The notes under the pieces are model-generated. The model was given only the letters and a program-made list of their open reading frames with translations, did not search any database and was not told where the DNA came from. The position numbers and the translations under genes were made by a program. From Beaufortia kweichowensis (Eukaryota > Chordata > Actinopteri > Cypriniformes > Gastromyzontidae), in contig CM032816.1 in assembly GCA_019155185.1 (NCBI GenBank), positions 1,775,418 through 1,839,417 on the forward strand: a stretch of DNA of 64,000 nucleotides, written 5' to 3'. Below, piece after piece: positions 1-58,472 of the stretch. Each line of letters begins with the position of its first letter. Positions within the stretch are counted from its first letter, which is position 1.

Positions 1-1732
1 TCATTATTATTATTATCTCACAGCATGAGCAACACACACTACATTAACTGAGGAGTATTTTGCATATGCACACACCTGTTTGTAATAAGGTAATAACCCT
101 TACTGGGCAGTAATGATATCTACTGAGCAGGCCTAGATTGATGGGTTAGCTAGATGGGTTGCACACTCTAAAGTGCCCCTGGGGGAGCCAATAGATAAAT
201 CAGTTTAAGCCCTGGACCCCATTTAAAAAGGCCTTGGCAGGTTAATGTGATATCCACTCCAATACATTATAGTAGGCTCTCATTCAGGTAAATAGGCACT
301 TACTCTGGCCTGACCCACACTCTCTGCTATCCAATTGTGTTTATTTTATTAGCTCATCCGTACAGGGTTTCCAGTGACACAGGATATCAATTGATCCTGC
401 ACTAAAAATGATGACTGGCATCAGGTGGCTATGATGCGTTTAGGCAGTAGAAAGTGTCTGGTGTGATGTATGAATGATGTTCACATGGCTCTGTTATAGT
501 GTTCATGGATTAAGTTTGTCGGTTGATTTGGATCTTGGCATTCCCATAGTTTTTCATCTGAGAGGGCAGCAGAGAAAATGTCGAAGCTGTTTATCAGCTT
601 GGTCTTACTGCAATTCGCAAAATATTATATTTTATGTTTTTAATTGTGCATCTTTTCCAATTAAGCTGTAAATTTCTTTTAAAATTAAGAGATGTTAAAT
701 GCATACAGGAGACGTTTTTGCCCAAAAATGTTTAAAAATGTCACCACATAATCTCACCACAGGTATTCAGTGTATATTCATATGGAAGCAGTGTGTTGGT
801 TTAAAAAAATGATGGTTGAAAAGATCGAAAAATTATGCATGTGATGCATGTTTATCATATGTAAAAGTGTTTTAAAGAATGTATTTTTCAAAAGTCTACA
901 GTCTAAATATTTGCACACATGACGTATCTGCATCTACCTTTGAACTCATATTCTGTTCAACACGGTAAAGTGTGTCTTTGTAGGGGGAGGGTTGTTGTAG
1001 GTGGTCCAGTGCTCACCAAAGCTCTGAATATATATTGAATATTTGAATATTGGAGGCACTTGTTTGCATCCAAATGAGTTCTGCTTGTCTGGGTGATGGA
1101 CAATTTTAGCTTGACCCCTGTCTCTTTGTATGCAGCCTACAGTTTACTGTCAAAAACATCTCATTGTTTTCACCTCATTGTTGCCTATACCTCTGGCAAG
1201 CCCATATTTCTCATGTCATGAAAGTATTTTTTTTCTGTAAATATTGTATTTTATACCCCAGTCACACAAGTCTAGGTGTTGACCTCATTTCTATTGTTTA
1301 AAATCTTTATTTCAAAGATTTTAAGTCACTCTGTTTTATAATATGCGTTTAACATTGCATTCTATGATCTTTTTCAAATGACTTGGGAGTGCGTTTGAAA
1401 GCAATATGCTTCTCAAGTGAGAAATATAAAGATACCAATATCATGCATCAAGTTATTTTGGGCTCTCAGAGGGCCACTAAAGAAGTAATTCCACAATTTA
1501 TGCTGTTAAAAAGATTTGCTATGTGAGCTGTATATGGAGGCAGCAATGTGTTACATATGGTAATATAAAAACAAATAATATAGCTATTAAATGTTAAGAA
1601 GAAGATAAATACTGGTAATCTTAGAAACCAGGTATCAAATCACATAGAAATATTGTGTATATATTATGTGTGTATCCAAGTTGCCCTTAATCATTTTAGT
1701 GAGGTATTCTTGTTAATTTTTCAATGTGGGGT

Positions 1733-1783
1733 TTGTACACTTTTAAAGTCACAATGGAAAATCCCCATAAAACATGGAAACCC
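1733..1783 (+). repeat. Fragment of a dispersed fish repeat
   Basis: The segment resembles the end of the repeat at 43.6-44.1 kb: a 'GTACA...TATAAAAGTCA' type stretch followed by 'ATGGAAA.TCCCCATAAAACATGG'. It is a short, diverged copy, and the family is common in teleost genomes. Chance similarity is possible at this length. Confidence 0.4.
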
Positions 1784-3779
1784 AACAGCTTGTATAATCT
1801 TAACCATGATAACAGTTCATTAATCATCAGTGTCATTAATGCATTACCATCTCTCACACCACCTAATAAACATTTTAAATAAGAGCTTTGAGTATTAATA
1901 GTGTGGTCAGTCAATTGTAACGCATGCACAAGTTATCGGTAGCATACAACTATTCAGTTTTCAGCAAAGCTATGAAAACGCAACAAAAATATTGAATATG
2001 GCCTCTTTAAAATATTTCAGAGGGATTTTACGTCTCTGCTAGCATTGTGCATGCAACCACACGAAGTGATGTGCTGTAGTGACAGCCTTTAAGGTGTGAT
2101 TCGTAAAGCGAGTAAAATGCACTAAACATTTTTAGCAAAGCTTAAGCTAAAACTGCTCTCAATGTGCCAGACTCATGCTGCGATGTCGTCGAGTATTTTA
2201 CGTCATGATTTTAAAAAGTTGAGTTTAGTAACTCAGAGACTCACCCGGAGTCGTGGGCTGTCAGGAACGTAGCTTTTACGCTCCTTACACCTGTCAAGGT
2301 GTGTGGAAATCAGAGCCTTATATATTCTCTTTGATTTGTCACAGATGTGTGCAGCGCTGTTGACACGAGATCCTCTTGTTATTTTACATTCAACATCTTC
2401 CCTGCAAGTTAATCTCTCCCTGTTCTCATTTGAGAAAATCGGTTGACTCTTGAATCTTAAAGCGTACGAGGAGCTTTAGAAGTCTATCGCTGTATGATAA
2501 CCGCTGATGGTCATTATGACAATGTTGTGTTTATCGTTCACACTGCTATTCGCTCCCCTGAAGCACTGTGTACTGTTTTTTCATGAAACTGATCAAAAGC
2601 AGTCAAGTGCAGCTTTAGTTTGGTTCTCACCAGTACAGTAAATTAATTAGGCCTCAGGCCACAGTTTTAGTAGCTATTTTGACAGGTCTGTCAAAGGGAC
2701 AGGACAAAACAAAGTTTTAGTGCAACATTTTTGTGATGTCACCTACGGTTATCATGCAGGCTAGTGGAGATTCCAATCTAATAGTTATTAAGGCATTGTT
2801 TCCCAATGAGGTCTGTGTAAAGCATTGTATGAAACATTTTTTTTATGATTTAGTCAGTTAAATATCCAGTTTCATGCAAAAGTGTCACATTGCACATTGC
2901 AAATGGGCTTTACTTAAAACCTGTTAAAAATTGTCACCATTCATCAGGAAGAACACCAGTGTTATTTTCCTATTCACCTAAATGTTACATTTAGGCATTT
3001 AGCTGATAAATGTTTCATAGTTGAATTTTAATCTAATCATGACAAACTATACATTAATAAAAGGTATAAGACTCAAGATGAAGTATTTGACAAATTCTAA
3101 TAACAATAACTTAAGCCAAAAAATAATAAAAAATTTACTTAAAAAGACTTAAAGACTTTAAAAAGACTTAAAAATTTAAAAATTGTAGTCCAGGTGCATT
3201 TTTATGTGTATACTCAATATTTGCTTTGACAGTTATCACGTTAAAGACAACTGGACATGTACATAAAGTAGTACCCCTAATAACTTTAAGTGGGTATGTA
3301 TCTAAATAAATGAGAAATGCTTGAACTTTAAACTGGACAGTGACACTGATGGCGATAAATTCTTGATTTGTGAAAATCAGTTTTAAGTTATTAATTTGTT
3401 TTACAACAAAATCTTGTGTTGCAAGTGCATTAGTTGCAGCATACTATACAATAAACACAATAATATCCCTCATGTAAAGGACTTGAAAACAAATTATTTG
3501 TATTTGCTTGTTAATTGGTTCAGGTGTATAAATTTTAAATGTTAAAATATTTATTATAGCATTGTATTCAGAGAAAAGTATGATTAAAACAGTGTAAACG
3601 TACATGGCTCTGTTTGATTTGAAATTAACTATAATAGTTAAAATAATATTTAATATAATATAATATTTAAATTGTAATATTTATACATCATGATAATATT
3701 TGTTTTAACTTAATATAATTCATGCTGATTTTAAACAAGAAGATATTGTGTACACAAGATTTTTATTATTGTGTTATCA

Positions 3780-3922
3780 CGCATTTGGCAGACGCTTTTA
3801 TTCAAAGCGACTTACAGTGCATTTAATCTATATATTTTTTTAGTATATGCAATTCCAGGGATTAAACCCATGACCTTGGCGTTTTTATCGCCATGCTCTC
3901 ACTAACTGAGCTACAGGAAAGC
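3780..3922 (-). mobile_element. tRNA-derived SINE with L2-type tail
   Basis: Read on the minus strand this is a SINE head with the tRNA-like 'CTGTAGCTCAGTTAGTGAGAG' type A-box region and a decayed B box. It is followed by 'CACTGTAAGTCGCTTTGAAT' and a 'GCGTCTGCCAAATGC' tail (window + strand shows the complement: GCATTTGGCAGACGC, AAAGCGACTTACAGTGCA, CATGACCTTGGCG, GAGCTACAGGAA). The tail matches the 3' end of the L2 LINE at 15.75 kb, as expected for a SINE mobilised by an L2 enzyme. Confidence 0.75.
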
Positions 3923-5280
3923 TTTTTGGTAGTGAGAATTGAATGCAGTAAATTTAAATGTCATAAAAAGAATTTTACACTGCAGAAAATCTTAATGGTA
4001 TAAAGGTTTACACATTTCTGTCAGGCAAAATATATATCTTTCCATTGTGTGTGTGTTTCTGCATTTTATAGCAGAACTGTTATATTATATAGTACTTTTA
4101 TAGTTACTTATGTTCAGATTATCAGTTAACACAATTATGACACTCTCAGTAAGGGTCTTTGAGGATTTTATAGTATGAATTGGTGTCATGATTGTGTAAA
4201 GATGCTGGTGTGTTGTTTCTCAGGGGTATTTACCAGCACTAAACTGACTGATGCTTTTTCAGTGAGAGTCTAGAGCCTGCGCTCTTTTTTTATAAACGTT
4301 CTGTTTGATGAGCTCTCTCCGTAATGAGCTCTCATGGGTCTCGATGAGATATTAAACTGTTTCCTGGGTCTGTTTGTTGGCTTTTAATTCCATGCAACAT
4401 GTAATGCAAGTCTTTTCATTTTCCTCAACGGCAAGAATGGTTTTAACTGGCATCACGTCTGCATGTCTGAGAAGTGTTTTATATGATAAATAGCTTTGCA
4501 TGAGGGAATTTAAGGGGTGTCATGGAAAGCTGAAAGACCTCATGTTTTATTGAAATAGATTGAAATAGGGGTTTTTGATGTTGAGGGACTGTATTGATGT
4601 GGTGAAGGAATCAAAATGTTTCTCCAAGGTTCCTGTTCGTATTTGATCTGAATATATTTATTAAAACGTTTATAGGAAATAATCAGAAATATTTCTTCAA
4701 AGAGCACATGAAATGGTTTGATAAGTGCAGTTTTTTACTATAAAACAGGATTGTTTGAGGAGAAGATATATTCATATCAAAGAGCTCTTCTTTTTTTAAT
4801 TAGATAGCCAATAGTCTTTAGTCACATCCTGCAAAATGTACACCTTATTACTTCTATCATAGATTAAAACAATTGTAAGACAATTCATTATTACTATAGA
4901 CAGTTCTATCACAAAAAGTTGATCTCTAGGAAGCGTATCAACAACATAATTTGCTACAATAATTTTGTAGCTTGCCTTTAAAGTTGATATTTGTTTGAAA
5001 TTTGAAAAGTCATGTTACTTTTGCCAAAAGTAGAAAGCACCTGTTTCAAGTGATGAAAAATAGTATTTGTATATTTGGTAAAAGGTAACATTGATGATTG
5101 TTGTTATTATGCTACGTAAAACACACTATAGGTGGCCTCAAACTTCACAAACATGGACTTAAACCAAACAAATTCCAATGAAGATTTCACGGGTTATTTA
5201 TAAGCCTTTTATAAAACAAAATTTTAAAGATTGAATTAATTTGACTGTTTTTGCTAACATTTTAACTTTGTGCATTTTAG

Positions 5281-49538
<44,258 letters not shown>

Positions 49539-49721
49539 TATCATCAAATTCTGAACAACTCCTTCGCCCTTTTTCTATTCTACTGTACTATTGTAATATC
49601 AAACAAACAATCAACTAAATATCTACATATACTCTTGTTTTATAGAGTAAAAATATGAGAGGTGTTTTGCCACAGAACACACAATTTTATTAGCTTAATA
49701 GACAGATCAACAATGTATCTT

Positions 49722-49727
49722 AATAAA
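49722..49727 (+). terminator. Polyadenylation signal AATAAA (candidate 1)
   Basis: Canonical AATAAA 184 bases after the stop codon. A short T-rich stretch follows. Either this or the copy at 49794 could end the SOWAH-like transcript. Confidence 0.4.
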
Positions 49728-49793
49728 ACTAAAATTGTATGTGTTTTATTAAATTGACAAGTATGTGTGTAGGAAAGTGCTGGAAAAGCAGTC

Positions 49794-49799
49794 AATAAA
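49794..49799 (+). terminator. Polyadenylation signal AATAAA (candidate 2)
   Basis: Canonical AATAAA in GCAGTCAATAAAAGG, about 256 bases after the stop. A downstream GT-rich element is not obvious. Confidence 0.35.
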
Positions 49800-52069
49800 A
49801 GGCCAGCATACATGAAATCTCTAATGCTGTTATAATACAATCCCAGAATACACCTCTTAAGAATCCTTACATTTTTGTATTTTAGCCCATATTTGGGTTC
49901 TGGTGGCAAGTAGTTTCCCACTACTTTACAACAATTAAAATAAACTTTAAATACCAAAAAAATCATAGAATGTTTGCATGTTTGTATTGTGTACGGTAAA
50001 CACAATTTGTGCACTGTTAGTAGTTAAATTTTGTTTTAAAATACATATTTAATTGAGTTTGAGAGATTACATTTGTAACAAAATATGCATGTTCCCGCCA
50101 TACCTCAGCAAGGTATCATATTGTAATTGCAACAATATAGCATTTTTAACATAAATAAAGTGGTAATATTGTCAATATAAATTTTATTTAATATGTGAAA
50201 TGTTATTAAACTGTTTTAAAAAAATACGTATTTTGTTATGTTTAAGAAAAAAGTTTTTAAAGTTAGCTACATTTTGGACAATTTCACGTGTCACACTTTA
50301 TTAGTGTCTGTGGTGTTAGGGTGATGACCTACAGATCTGACATATTTTAATTACAATTTTGATAAAAACATACTTGTAATATTTCCAAAAAGTCCCCTGA
50401 TCTTGAAATTATTATGATGGCAGCCTCTATTTTACAAAAGTCTAATAAAACTTTCTTTCCTGGTATAACACTATAGACACAAGTGGTTGAGTCACCAATG
50501 TGAGAATAAAATTATTCAAAAATCAAAATGTTCTTAAGGTTCTATTTCAATGGATATAGCATATTAAAATAACGTTAAATATGCATTGCTATACTGCTAT
50601 TTTAATAAAAATAGTAATAGTACATTTTAATAAAAAGAAAAACAAACAGGCATTTTTACAAATTCTGCCTTTCATTTGCCACCTCAATTAAAAAATGACC
50701 CAGTTTTAAAGAAATTTAATCTGTAATGTGCACAATACCTCTAAATGCATGTTTAAAAAGTTGACTGGTAGTGTATGTGCATATGTCACTTTCTCTTTCT
50801 CTTTAAAGTGAATAAAAGCAAATCTGCTGGTCAGTTCAAAGGATGTGAATAGGTCGTTTAACACATTCAAATCAGTTACTCTCAAGAATCAATAAACCTG
50901 TGGAATCTCCTCTAAAGACCATTTAATGCCTGTATCACAATCTGTATGCACTAAAAGTGTATTTTGCAAGTGATATCAGCAAACCATTATTATTAAAGTC
51001 CCAGCTATAATATCACATGCTATTTAGGATGGAGTTTGAAATATGAAAGTTGGGATACAGCTACTATTGCAGAAAAAAATCTCCACTGCTGCTAATGTTT
51101 GGGCAAAACAAGCTTTACACATCTCTAAAACAAATTTGTCATTAATCTTTCTGGTCTGTAATAGTCCAGAGGAAAAATAATAAGTAACAGAGATTCACTT
51201 TAAATTGAATAGACATGGTGACAGAAACACATTTCATTTCTTGAACTCTTTTTGTGTAGCCCATCTATCCTAAAGCACAATTGATCAAAGCCTTATAAGG
51301 CATTAAAAAAAGTGAAAACAGTATGTTATGAATATGATAACTATAAAAAGAAAAGGAAGATATTACTTTAAAATAATGTAAAATAATGACATCACAATCC
51401 ACTGAGAAGACACTGTTGCAGACATAGTAAGCTACTGTTAACATCATAGTTAACATCTATTATTCCATCAATACCAGTCCCTCACACCTGCTTCAGGGTG
51501 TTTGTTCAGGTCATGTTCTAGCTCCTCCATATATACCACCTCTGGCAAAACACACAGACAAAAAGACCCATGGGTAGATCTTGGGTAGATCTATAAAGAA
51601 ATAGGAGGGCACATAAAACATAAACCAAACCTGAAGACATACAACATTTATCTTCCATAATGTGATGCATTCATAGTCAAACAGAATATTTGACAAGAAA
51701 TAATACAGGACTGAAATAATACAGAATTGCATAGATTTAACTGGATCATGATGCTATTTATTGATAATTCTTTTCCCAGCTGACAAAAAATATGAAAATG
51801 ATAGAAACAGTGATCATTTTCAAATAGCTTCCCTAAATACTACCCTGACACCCCAACTACTGCTGTTTAGATGACTAATGCCATTAGTGGACAATTCAGG
51901 AGAAACTCTGAGAACAGAGTTTCATTAACAAACCCCCATTATTTGTTTTTAAAGTAACACACTTTTTTGTGTCCTCAGACAACAGTAACAGATTTAGTGT
52001 TCGTGTCTAATTTCATTTTGGCGTCATCATGAGTATGTTTTTATCACAAAATCCTCAGTAGAGCTGAGA
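49800..52069. other. 3' flank, nothing coding seen
   Basis: AT-rich sequence. Minus-strand frames at 51.2-51.7 kb are without known motif. Confidence 0.45.
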
Positions 52070-52395
52070 GGACGACATCGATGGAGTCATTCAGGTTAAC
52101 TTTTCTTTTGTGATGCCGTCTGTGAAGCGCAACACAATACATGACTATATATCAGGGCTTAACCTGTCAGATCCCTCCTTCTGTCCCCACGACACGCAAA
52201 GATGGATCACCCCAGAGGAGAGAAAAGATCCGCCACTGCTCAATGGCAGCTGGATTGTTTTACAGGACAATTAGGCCTGGCCTTTGTTTGGATAATTACA
52301 GTGGATGTGAAGCAGCCCACCCCCTTCAGGTCACGAGGACAACCTTGACACAGTCATTACAGGAACGGCCAGTGTGTCATTAGTTGTTTATCTGA
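52070..52395. other. GC-balanced block, possible conserved DNA
   Basis: Words such as GGACAATTAGGCCTGGCC, TTTGTTTGGATAATTACAGT and TTCAGGTCACGAGGACAA are homeodomain, Fox-like and nuclear-receptor-like sites in a non-repetitive setting. The block stands out from the AT-rich flank. Conservation cannot be tested here. Confidence 0.3.
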
Positions 52396-55300
52396 AGCAC
52401 TACAAGTCTTTTGACATGACATATGTAAAACTTCTGTGTGAGATTCAAGAAGTACACATTTTACATTTTAGCCCGTAATCCCCCATATAAGAAATAATAT
52501 TTTGCATTAAGCAAATAAAAAGCCATTAAGATCAGTACAACAATGCAAAGAATTACTTAAATGTGTAGGCACATTTTACTTTTAAATATCTTTACTAATT
52601 AACATTATTGGCAATAGTGACTTGCATTACTGTAAAACAATATATATTTTTCCTTATTTAAAACAGGATACATTACAACAGATTGTTAGTAAAACTGCAA
52701 AGTGATCTTTTTTCCATAGAAAAGATTTTAGTATAATCGATATTATAGTCACTTTATGGTCGCTTTAAGTTACGTTACTTTTGTTCATCAAAAGTTGTGA
52801 CTAATTATTAATAATTCGAAGGACTTTCAGCAGAAAGTTTGTACTTAACATAACACATAAGAAAGAGCAAAATTTCTTTTGCCATAATTCAGTTACAGAG
52901 TGTAATGAAATGTCTTGTAATGTAATTTTCATCTTAGAGGAAATATCTCCACAGTAACCAGTAAACTGTTGTGATTAGTTGAGAACAAACAAAGCATAAA
53001 TATGTCTGTCAAACCTACACAAAGAGATAAAAGCAAGAATATATCAATTCATACAGTCATATTCTTCCTGACTCATTTACTAACTGAGCACTTGTTCATC
53101 CACCTGTCAAACAAACACAATCTACTCAAGACTTACAAATGTATACAGACGTATCTCAAATCCACTCTAAGCCAAGCCTTGTCTGGGTGGTGTACCTAAC
53201 AACACCAACAACATTTTCATCCATCTCCAAACAATGACATCGATAAGCACACAACATAATTGTGTGCTACCTCTCACTTTGATGTTTTATCGCAGAACGG
53301 AGCAGGTGAGTAAACATTGTTATTCCTTTCTAATGTAGATATTAGTGGTGTGAACACGTTTAATGATTGATCCGAGCTATGTAGTGCAGCTTTAGTCCAA
53401 TGATTCACGAAAGTAACATAAGACATACTACTCAATGTTAACCAGCATATCAAATAAATCAGATACAATGTGTTAGTCGTATGTGGGAGGGTTGCCCTAG
53501 ATTTGCAGGTGCACTTTTGTACAAGAACAAAGAAGAAAAGCAAACAAACTGTAATTAAAATCCAATTTTCCCTATTCTGATTACATGTGGCTAGCGGCCA
53601 TAATTTTAGACAAAGGCAAGCATCACTATTACTATCATCCTAACTTTCTATTACTATTAGGCCTACTTTTAAAATGATCAGGTTTAATGCCCTTTCTCAC
53701 CAAAAACGACAACTAGCATAAACATCAACAGGCAATAACATTATAAGCACTGCCGTTTCATATTTCAGCAAGACCCTTAGATTGGAATAGATTTTGATTG
53801 GCTGTCAATATTTTATCATTCAATATCTAAAAAAATGGCTCTCCAAATAATCCCAACAATATTGTTCCTCTGTGTCTTTAGTGCTATTCTCTCATAATAA
53901 GAACAATTTTTAAAACTTTGTCTTTATAGTAACAGTTACAGTTATGTAGCTATAATTATATTGTTAAAATCTCAGTACTCTTCCTGTACATACTTAATAT
54001 ACCTTTTTTCTTTAAAAAATCTTGAGCTGATTCGTTATTAATCCTTCTGGTCTTTATCAGAGACATTAATCAGACCTATATATAATAAAGCTTCACATAT
54101 GTTGATAACACTGTTTTTGATTAATGTGTTTAGATGAAGCGATACCTACCCCATTGATTTTTTCAAAGATGTGAGTGACGTCTAGCGAGAAAGTAGAGAG
54201 AAAAGAGATACTGGCCATGTCAGCTTGCAGAATTAAAACAGAGCTGTTTGGTTGTGATTAATAGGTGATTTTGGATGTAGGGGCAGAGATTTGCCCTTAT
54301 GCACCACAGCTTACTTTTCAAGCCCATCCGGTGCTGATAAACAGTATATTTTATGTCCTTATCATGTATTTCTTATTACATTTAACATAACAAGTGTGGT
54401 TTTTATACCTTTGTCTATATAATGTCTAATATATATATTTATATATACTGTATAAATCGAATATTTTGTTGAAGAATGAAGCAAAATATTTAAAGCTTTT
54501 CGAAGGATTTTATGAATTTCTTATTACATGTATTATTTTGGATGTGTAAAAGATAACTTTTTAGTATTGATATTACAACAAACAGCATTTTTTTTCAATA
54601 TTTTTTTTTCAAAATTTTATAATTATCTTCAGGTTTTCACCCTCATATAGCTCAACTTTCAAATCATTTTTGACTACAGACAGACTCACTTTTCCAGTTA
54701 CAGTGCTCAAAGGAGCCGAACAAAAGCAGAAGCCAGCAAACATGCTTGAACACATTTGATTCACGTTGATTGGTGTATAGTTATGTAGTTGCAACCCTGT
54801 TGTATCAATTACACCCATGCTAAACGACTTGTTTCGCTTAGCAAATGTTTGTTTTAGAGCTGGTGCTAAGGTGGGAGTGAATTTGATGATAAGCAACAGA
54901 ATGCCTCACAAGCTGCCATAGAGAGAGATCATGTTCTCCTGGAAGCAAGCACACAATGAAAGAATAGAACAAGAAAAGGCGGAGACGAATGGAGCAAAAC
55001 ACAACACTCTTGGACAATGCATGGATGGATAATGCAAATAAATATTTTGGTATTACTATAAAAACACCATGACTCTACTGTGGTGTTTATGTCAGAGAAT
55101 TCTAGATTTGTTGCAAATTTTGTCATTTAAAGACCACATTAAACCTGTTATCATTGTTTTTAACTAATGTACTGTATGTTGGCTTCAAGCTTATCCCTAT
55201 GTTAGTGTACTTAAAGAATGACTCTAACATAAACAGAAGAACGCTGGTTGTTTAAAAAATATGAGGAAAGTCCTTTATTAAGTCTTGTTCAAAGTTTTTG

Positions 55301-56099
55301 TTTCAATGTGTCATCCAGAAAAAAAATCAAGACAGTTTTACCCAATATCTGTGTGTGATATGTTTGTAACACTTGAGAATGTTAATATGACTGTTAATAT
55401 GTAACTGTACAAGACTTAATTTCAGAGCCTCTATTTGTGTGATAAACAAACGAGCTGCTGCATATGATCAGTGTATTACTCACCTATAAGGTTGCTTCTC
55501 CCTATATTAAAGTACCACTAAATTATCTTTAAACATCACGTCATGGCTCTTTCACTTATATTTGAGGAAAATACATCAGGTTTGCTCTTCTTTGTAAACA
55601 GAGAAAACATTCATAAGTATTGTGATCTTAAAACATGTGATGCTCACTGTGCAGAGACACTGAAAAGTTTTTGACCATCACAATTCATTGCATTAAGGTT
55701 TTTAAGCTTAGTTAGTTGGCACCCACTAACTGAAGTTCAGCCTTGCATTCATTTCATTCATTCATGCTTTGACAATGGCCTTCTGAGAAAAGTGACCATG
55801 TCTTTTTTCATTCACAGATCACTCTCTTCAAACCCCAAACAGCTTTACAACCTTTAATGATCATCAATTACTGGCCCATTTTGCCTATCAAGTGACTCTT
55901 AGCCACAAAGCAGACTAAAAATTAACTCTATTGAGCAGGCCCGGGTGTAATTGGCAACCTCAATACCCTGGCACAAAAGGCTAGCGGGGAATGCTACTTA
56001 GCCAAATGAGCTGAATGCTGTTTATGGGCTCTTTAAATACACTTCTCACTGGCAGCACAACAATGTGTTGACCTCTCAACTTTGGCACGACCTTTCCCG
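52396..56099. other. 3' flank, nothing coding seen
   Basis: AT-rich flank; the open frames on both strands lack motifs. A 95-codon minus-strand frame at 54609-54896 was considered and rejected. Confidence 0.45.
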
Positions 56100-56158
56100 A
56101 TCTGTGTTAACTTCAAACCCTCGGTGTCTCCTCCCACAGCTGGGAGTTGTTATGATAG

Positions 56159-56225
56159 CCAATAAAAAGACAGACAGCCAATGGAGGCCCAGCCTACGGG
56201 CCCCTTAAAGCAGTCTGTATAAAAA
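56159..56225 (+). promoter_or_regulatory. CCAAT and TATA motifs at promoter-like spacing
   Basis: Two CCAAT boxes, GCCAATAAA (56159-56163) and GCCAATGG (56178-56182), precede TATAAAAA (56218-56225) by 36-59 bases, in a GC-balanced block. This is the classical arrangement for an RNA polymerase II promoter on the + strand. No gene with a clear start is seen downstream, so a noncoding transcript or chance are equal alternatives. Confidence 0.35.
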
Positions 56226-58297
56226 CAGAGAATGGACAAGAGGCGTTAACTCATTAACGGCCTTTGTTGTGCCAAAATGGGTATCATGCAGGCTCTTGCT
56301 GAATGGGAAATGGGCTAATGACCTGAAAAGCCACTTCAAAAGGCGTTACAAACCAGATGAATGCATCTTTCCATTTCAGAGACGTCATTTCAATAGAGGA
56401 GTTGGTCTGAGAATGTTGACGTCTTTCAAACCGTTTAATATGATAATTCTCTCCCTCTAAAGAAAATAAATGCAGAATGTATGGGACGTGAAAGAGCTTA
56501 GCTTTTGACTTTTAGCATGAAATGACCAACTGTCTCAGAGTAAAGGGAGAAAGAGAGTTGATGGCCGTGTATTTTTAGGCCAGAAGTCTCAAAGGTTTAG
56601 TGTTCATTGACCCAAAGCCTCCCAGACCTTTTAATGTCTGGAATGTTTTCCAAAAATCATGACTTGATTTTCTAGTTATATGTTTATTCACGTTTGTTTG
56701 CTCTATTTAACATATATTGAAAATATCAGCAGATGTTGACTCATATGGATCTAACAATGGCCATTTGCACCCACAGCTGAATAGTAGAGTTGAATTAGTC
56801 ACAGTCTACTCTGTAGTTCTTCTCCAGTCATTAGACTAATGGCAGTAGCAGATGATGTCGTGGATGTGGTGGGACAGTGTATAGATTGGGCAGAAGCGTG
56901 AAGCCCTTTTCTGACCCTCCGTGGGTGGGTTTCAGACACCTGAGCGAGAACCATCCAAATGAGGACCCTGAGGGTTGTGCTTCTTGTACCCAACACAGGG
57001 GGTCTTGGGTTACTTGTGTTGGTGAAGGATTCAACATTGGGTTTAGTCAGTTTCTAGGGACCAATATTGAAAAGTAGATGGAGTGGGATTACCAATTGGT
57101 CTCCTGGCCTATGGGAGAGCATGAACTTTAACCTAAGTGGGTGGACAGCCCAATCCAGTTGGTTGCATCCATGTAAATCCATGCCCCCCGTTGCTTTTGG
57201 GATGATATGCTTTGAGAATAACAATTCAATCGACCATAGAGATTATTCACAAAAGAATGACCTTTGTACAGGCCAGTGTGTGTGTAGGTGTGTGAATCTG
57301 GACAACTATATGTTCAGTTGGAAGCTCTTTTTTTTACCAAGGATTTATGTAAGGGAGGTTCAGCTGTTGAGACATTGTGTAGCGCTTTGCTGCGCTCATC
57401 TCTGCTGGAGCTTTGATGAATGGATCAGCTTGCTGATTTAGCCCGAGGTCAAATGTAGAGTGATTAGTACAGCACAGCTGAGAACTGCCTGCATGCTGCA
57501 CCTCCATCTCTTTGTGTTCAGGAGCATTGCGACAAAGCACAGTGCCAAAAAACACTTTCAACGTTTATTGGAAACAAACTCAGCTCATAGCACAGACAGT
57601 GTGGGTAAGTATTATAACCGCAAAATTTCGCCATGGGCTCGCGGGAGAGCACCTTGATTTAATCCCGCCCCTCTACAGTCACACCTCTCCATCTTCATAA
57701 TCTCCTACTCTGCCACGCCACCATGCTGTTCTGAGCCCTAGGCCAAGGCCTGCCGCTGTGTTCCCTCCCCGTTGTTGTCTTTTTAACGGGCAACAAAAGA
57801 GCCGTTCCTCTAATCACAACCCTCCCACTTCAATTTGAGCACTGTGGGTAACAGGCCATTGATACACAGCAAGTGTGGGCACCTGTGCTCCAAACGCAAT
57901 TTACGCACAGCGCCGCTGGCGAGACAGGGCCGATTCAAAGGACGCCTCAGCAAGTCTCAGTCTCCCCCGCCATGCCCACACTGACCGGAGGAGGTAGTTT
58001 GTACAACCGTAAGAAACTCGGTTGATAAGGGATGAGGTATCACTGTCACAGTGGCTCTTTAGCTTAAGGGCAAAACACAAAGCCGATATCTAACTAATCA
58101 GTTTTAATTTTCCAATTTAGGGTTGGACAAATTCCTACTAGAGTGATACTGAGAGGCAGAGGACTCATCTGTGTTTGCCCCTATCATGCATTGAATTACA
58201 TCCAGTCCGGTGACTGAAAACCCAAATAGAGTCACAGGTGGTGAATTAACACCATTTGGTTTCGAAATGGGTTAGATCAGTCTGGTTTACTTCTACT
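56226..58297. other. 3' flank, GC-balanced, no exon seen
   Basis: The sequence is less AT-rich than the rest. The part 57600-58020 (GGGCTCGCGGGAGAG, GCCGCTGTGTTCCC, GCGCCGCTGGCGAGACAGGG) may be regulatory. None of the open frames has a recognisable motif. Confidence 0.35.
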
Positions 58298-58443
58298 ATA
58301 GGGATTGTTCACCCAGAAACTCATAATTTCATAATTTTCATAATTTATTGAACCTCAAAATGTGTATATGACTCTTTCTTTGGTGGAACACAAAAAAGAT
58401 ACTTTAAGAAATGGTTTTGAGTTCATACAATAGAAGTCAGTAG
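58298..58443. mobile_element. Decayed MITE related to the 35.55-kb element
   Basis: TATAGGGATTGTTCACCCAG, ATGACTCTTTCTTTGGTGGA and ACACAAAAAAGATACTTTAAG match the left half of the 35.55-kb element. The right end and hairpin arm are absent. Confidence 0.6.
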
Positions 58444-58472
58444 GGGAAATCGAGCAAAGTATTATATTTATT

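Larger units (their letters stand above)
1..5280. other. Upstream flank or 5' intron, no coding exon seen
   Basis: This stretch precedes the first exon I can support. It is AT-rich and no open frame resembles a known protein. It could be upstream intron of the SOWAH gene, because the exon at 5281 opens with an acceptor site and no start codon. Small repeat remnants lie at 1733-1783 and 3780-3922, and a shorter SINE-tail-like scrap near 2987-3015. The GC-balanced part near 2190-2310 contains E-box-like CACCTG next to a partly palindromic GGTGTG, which could be regulatory but is weak. Confidence 0.5.

Noticed and set aside
54609..54896. 95-codon minus-strand frame
   Set aside because: AT-rich region, no known motif and no supporting context.
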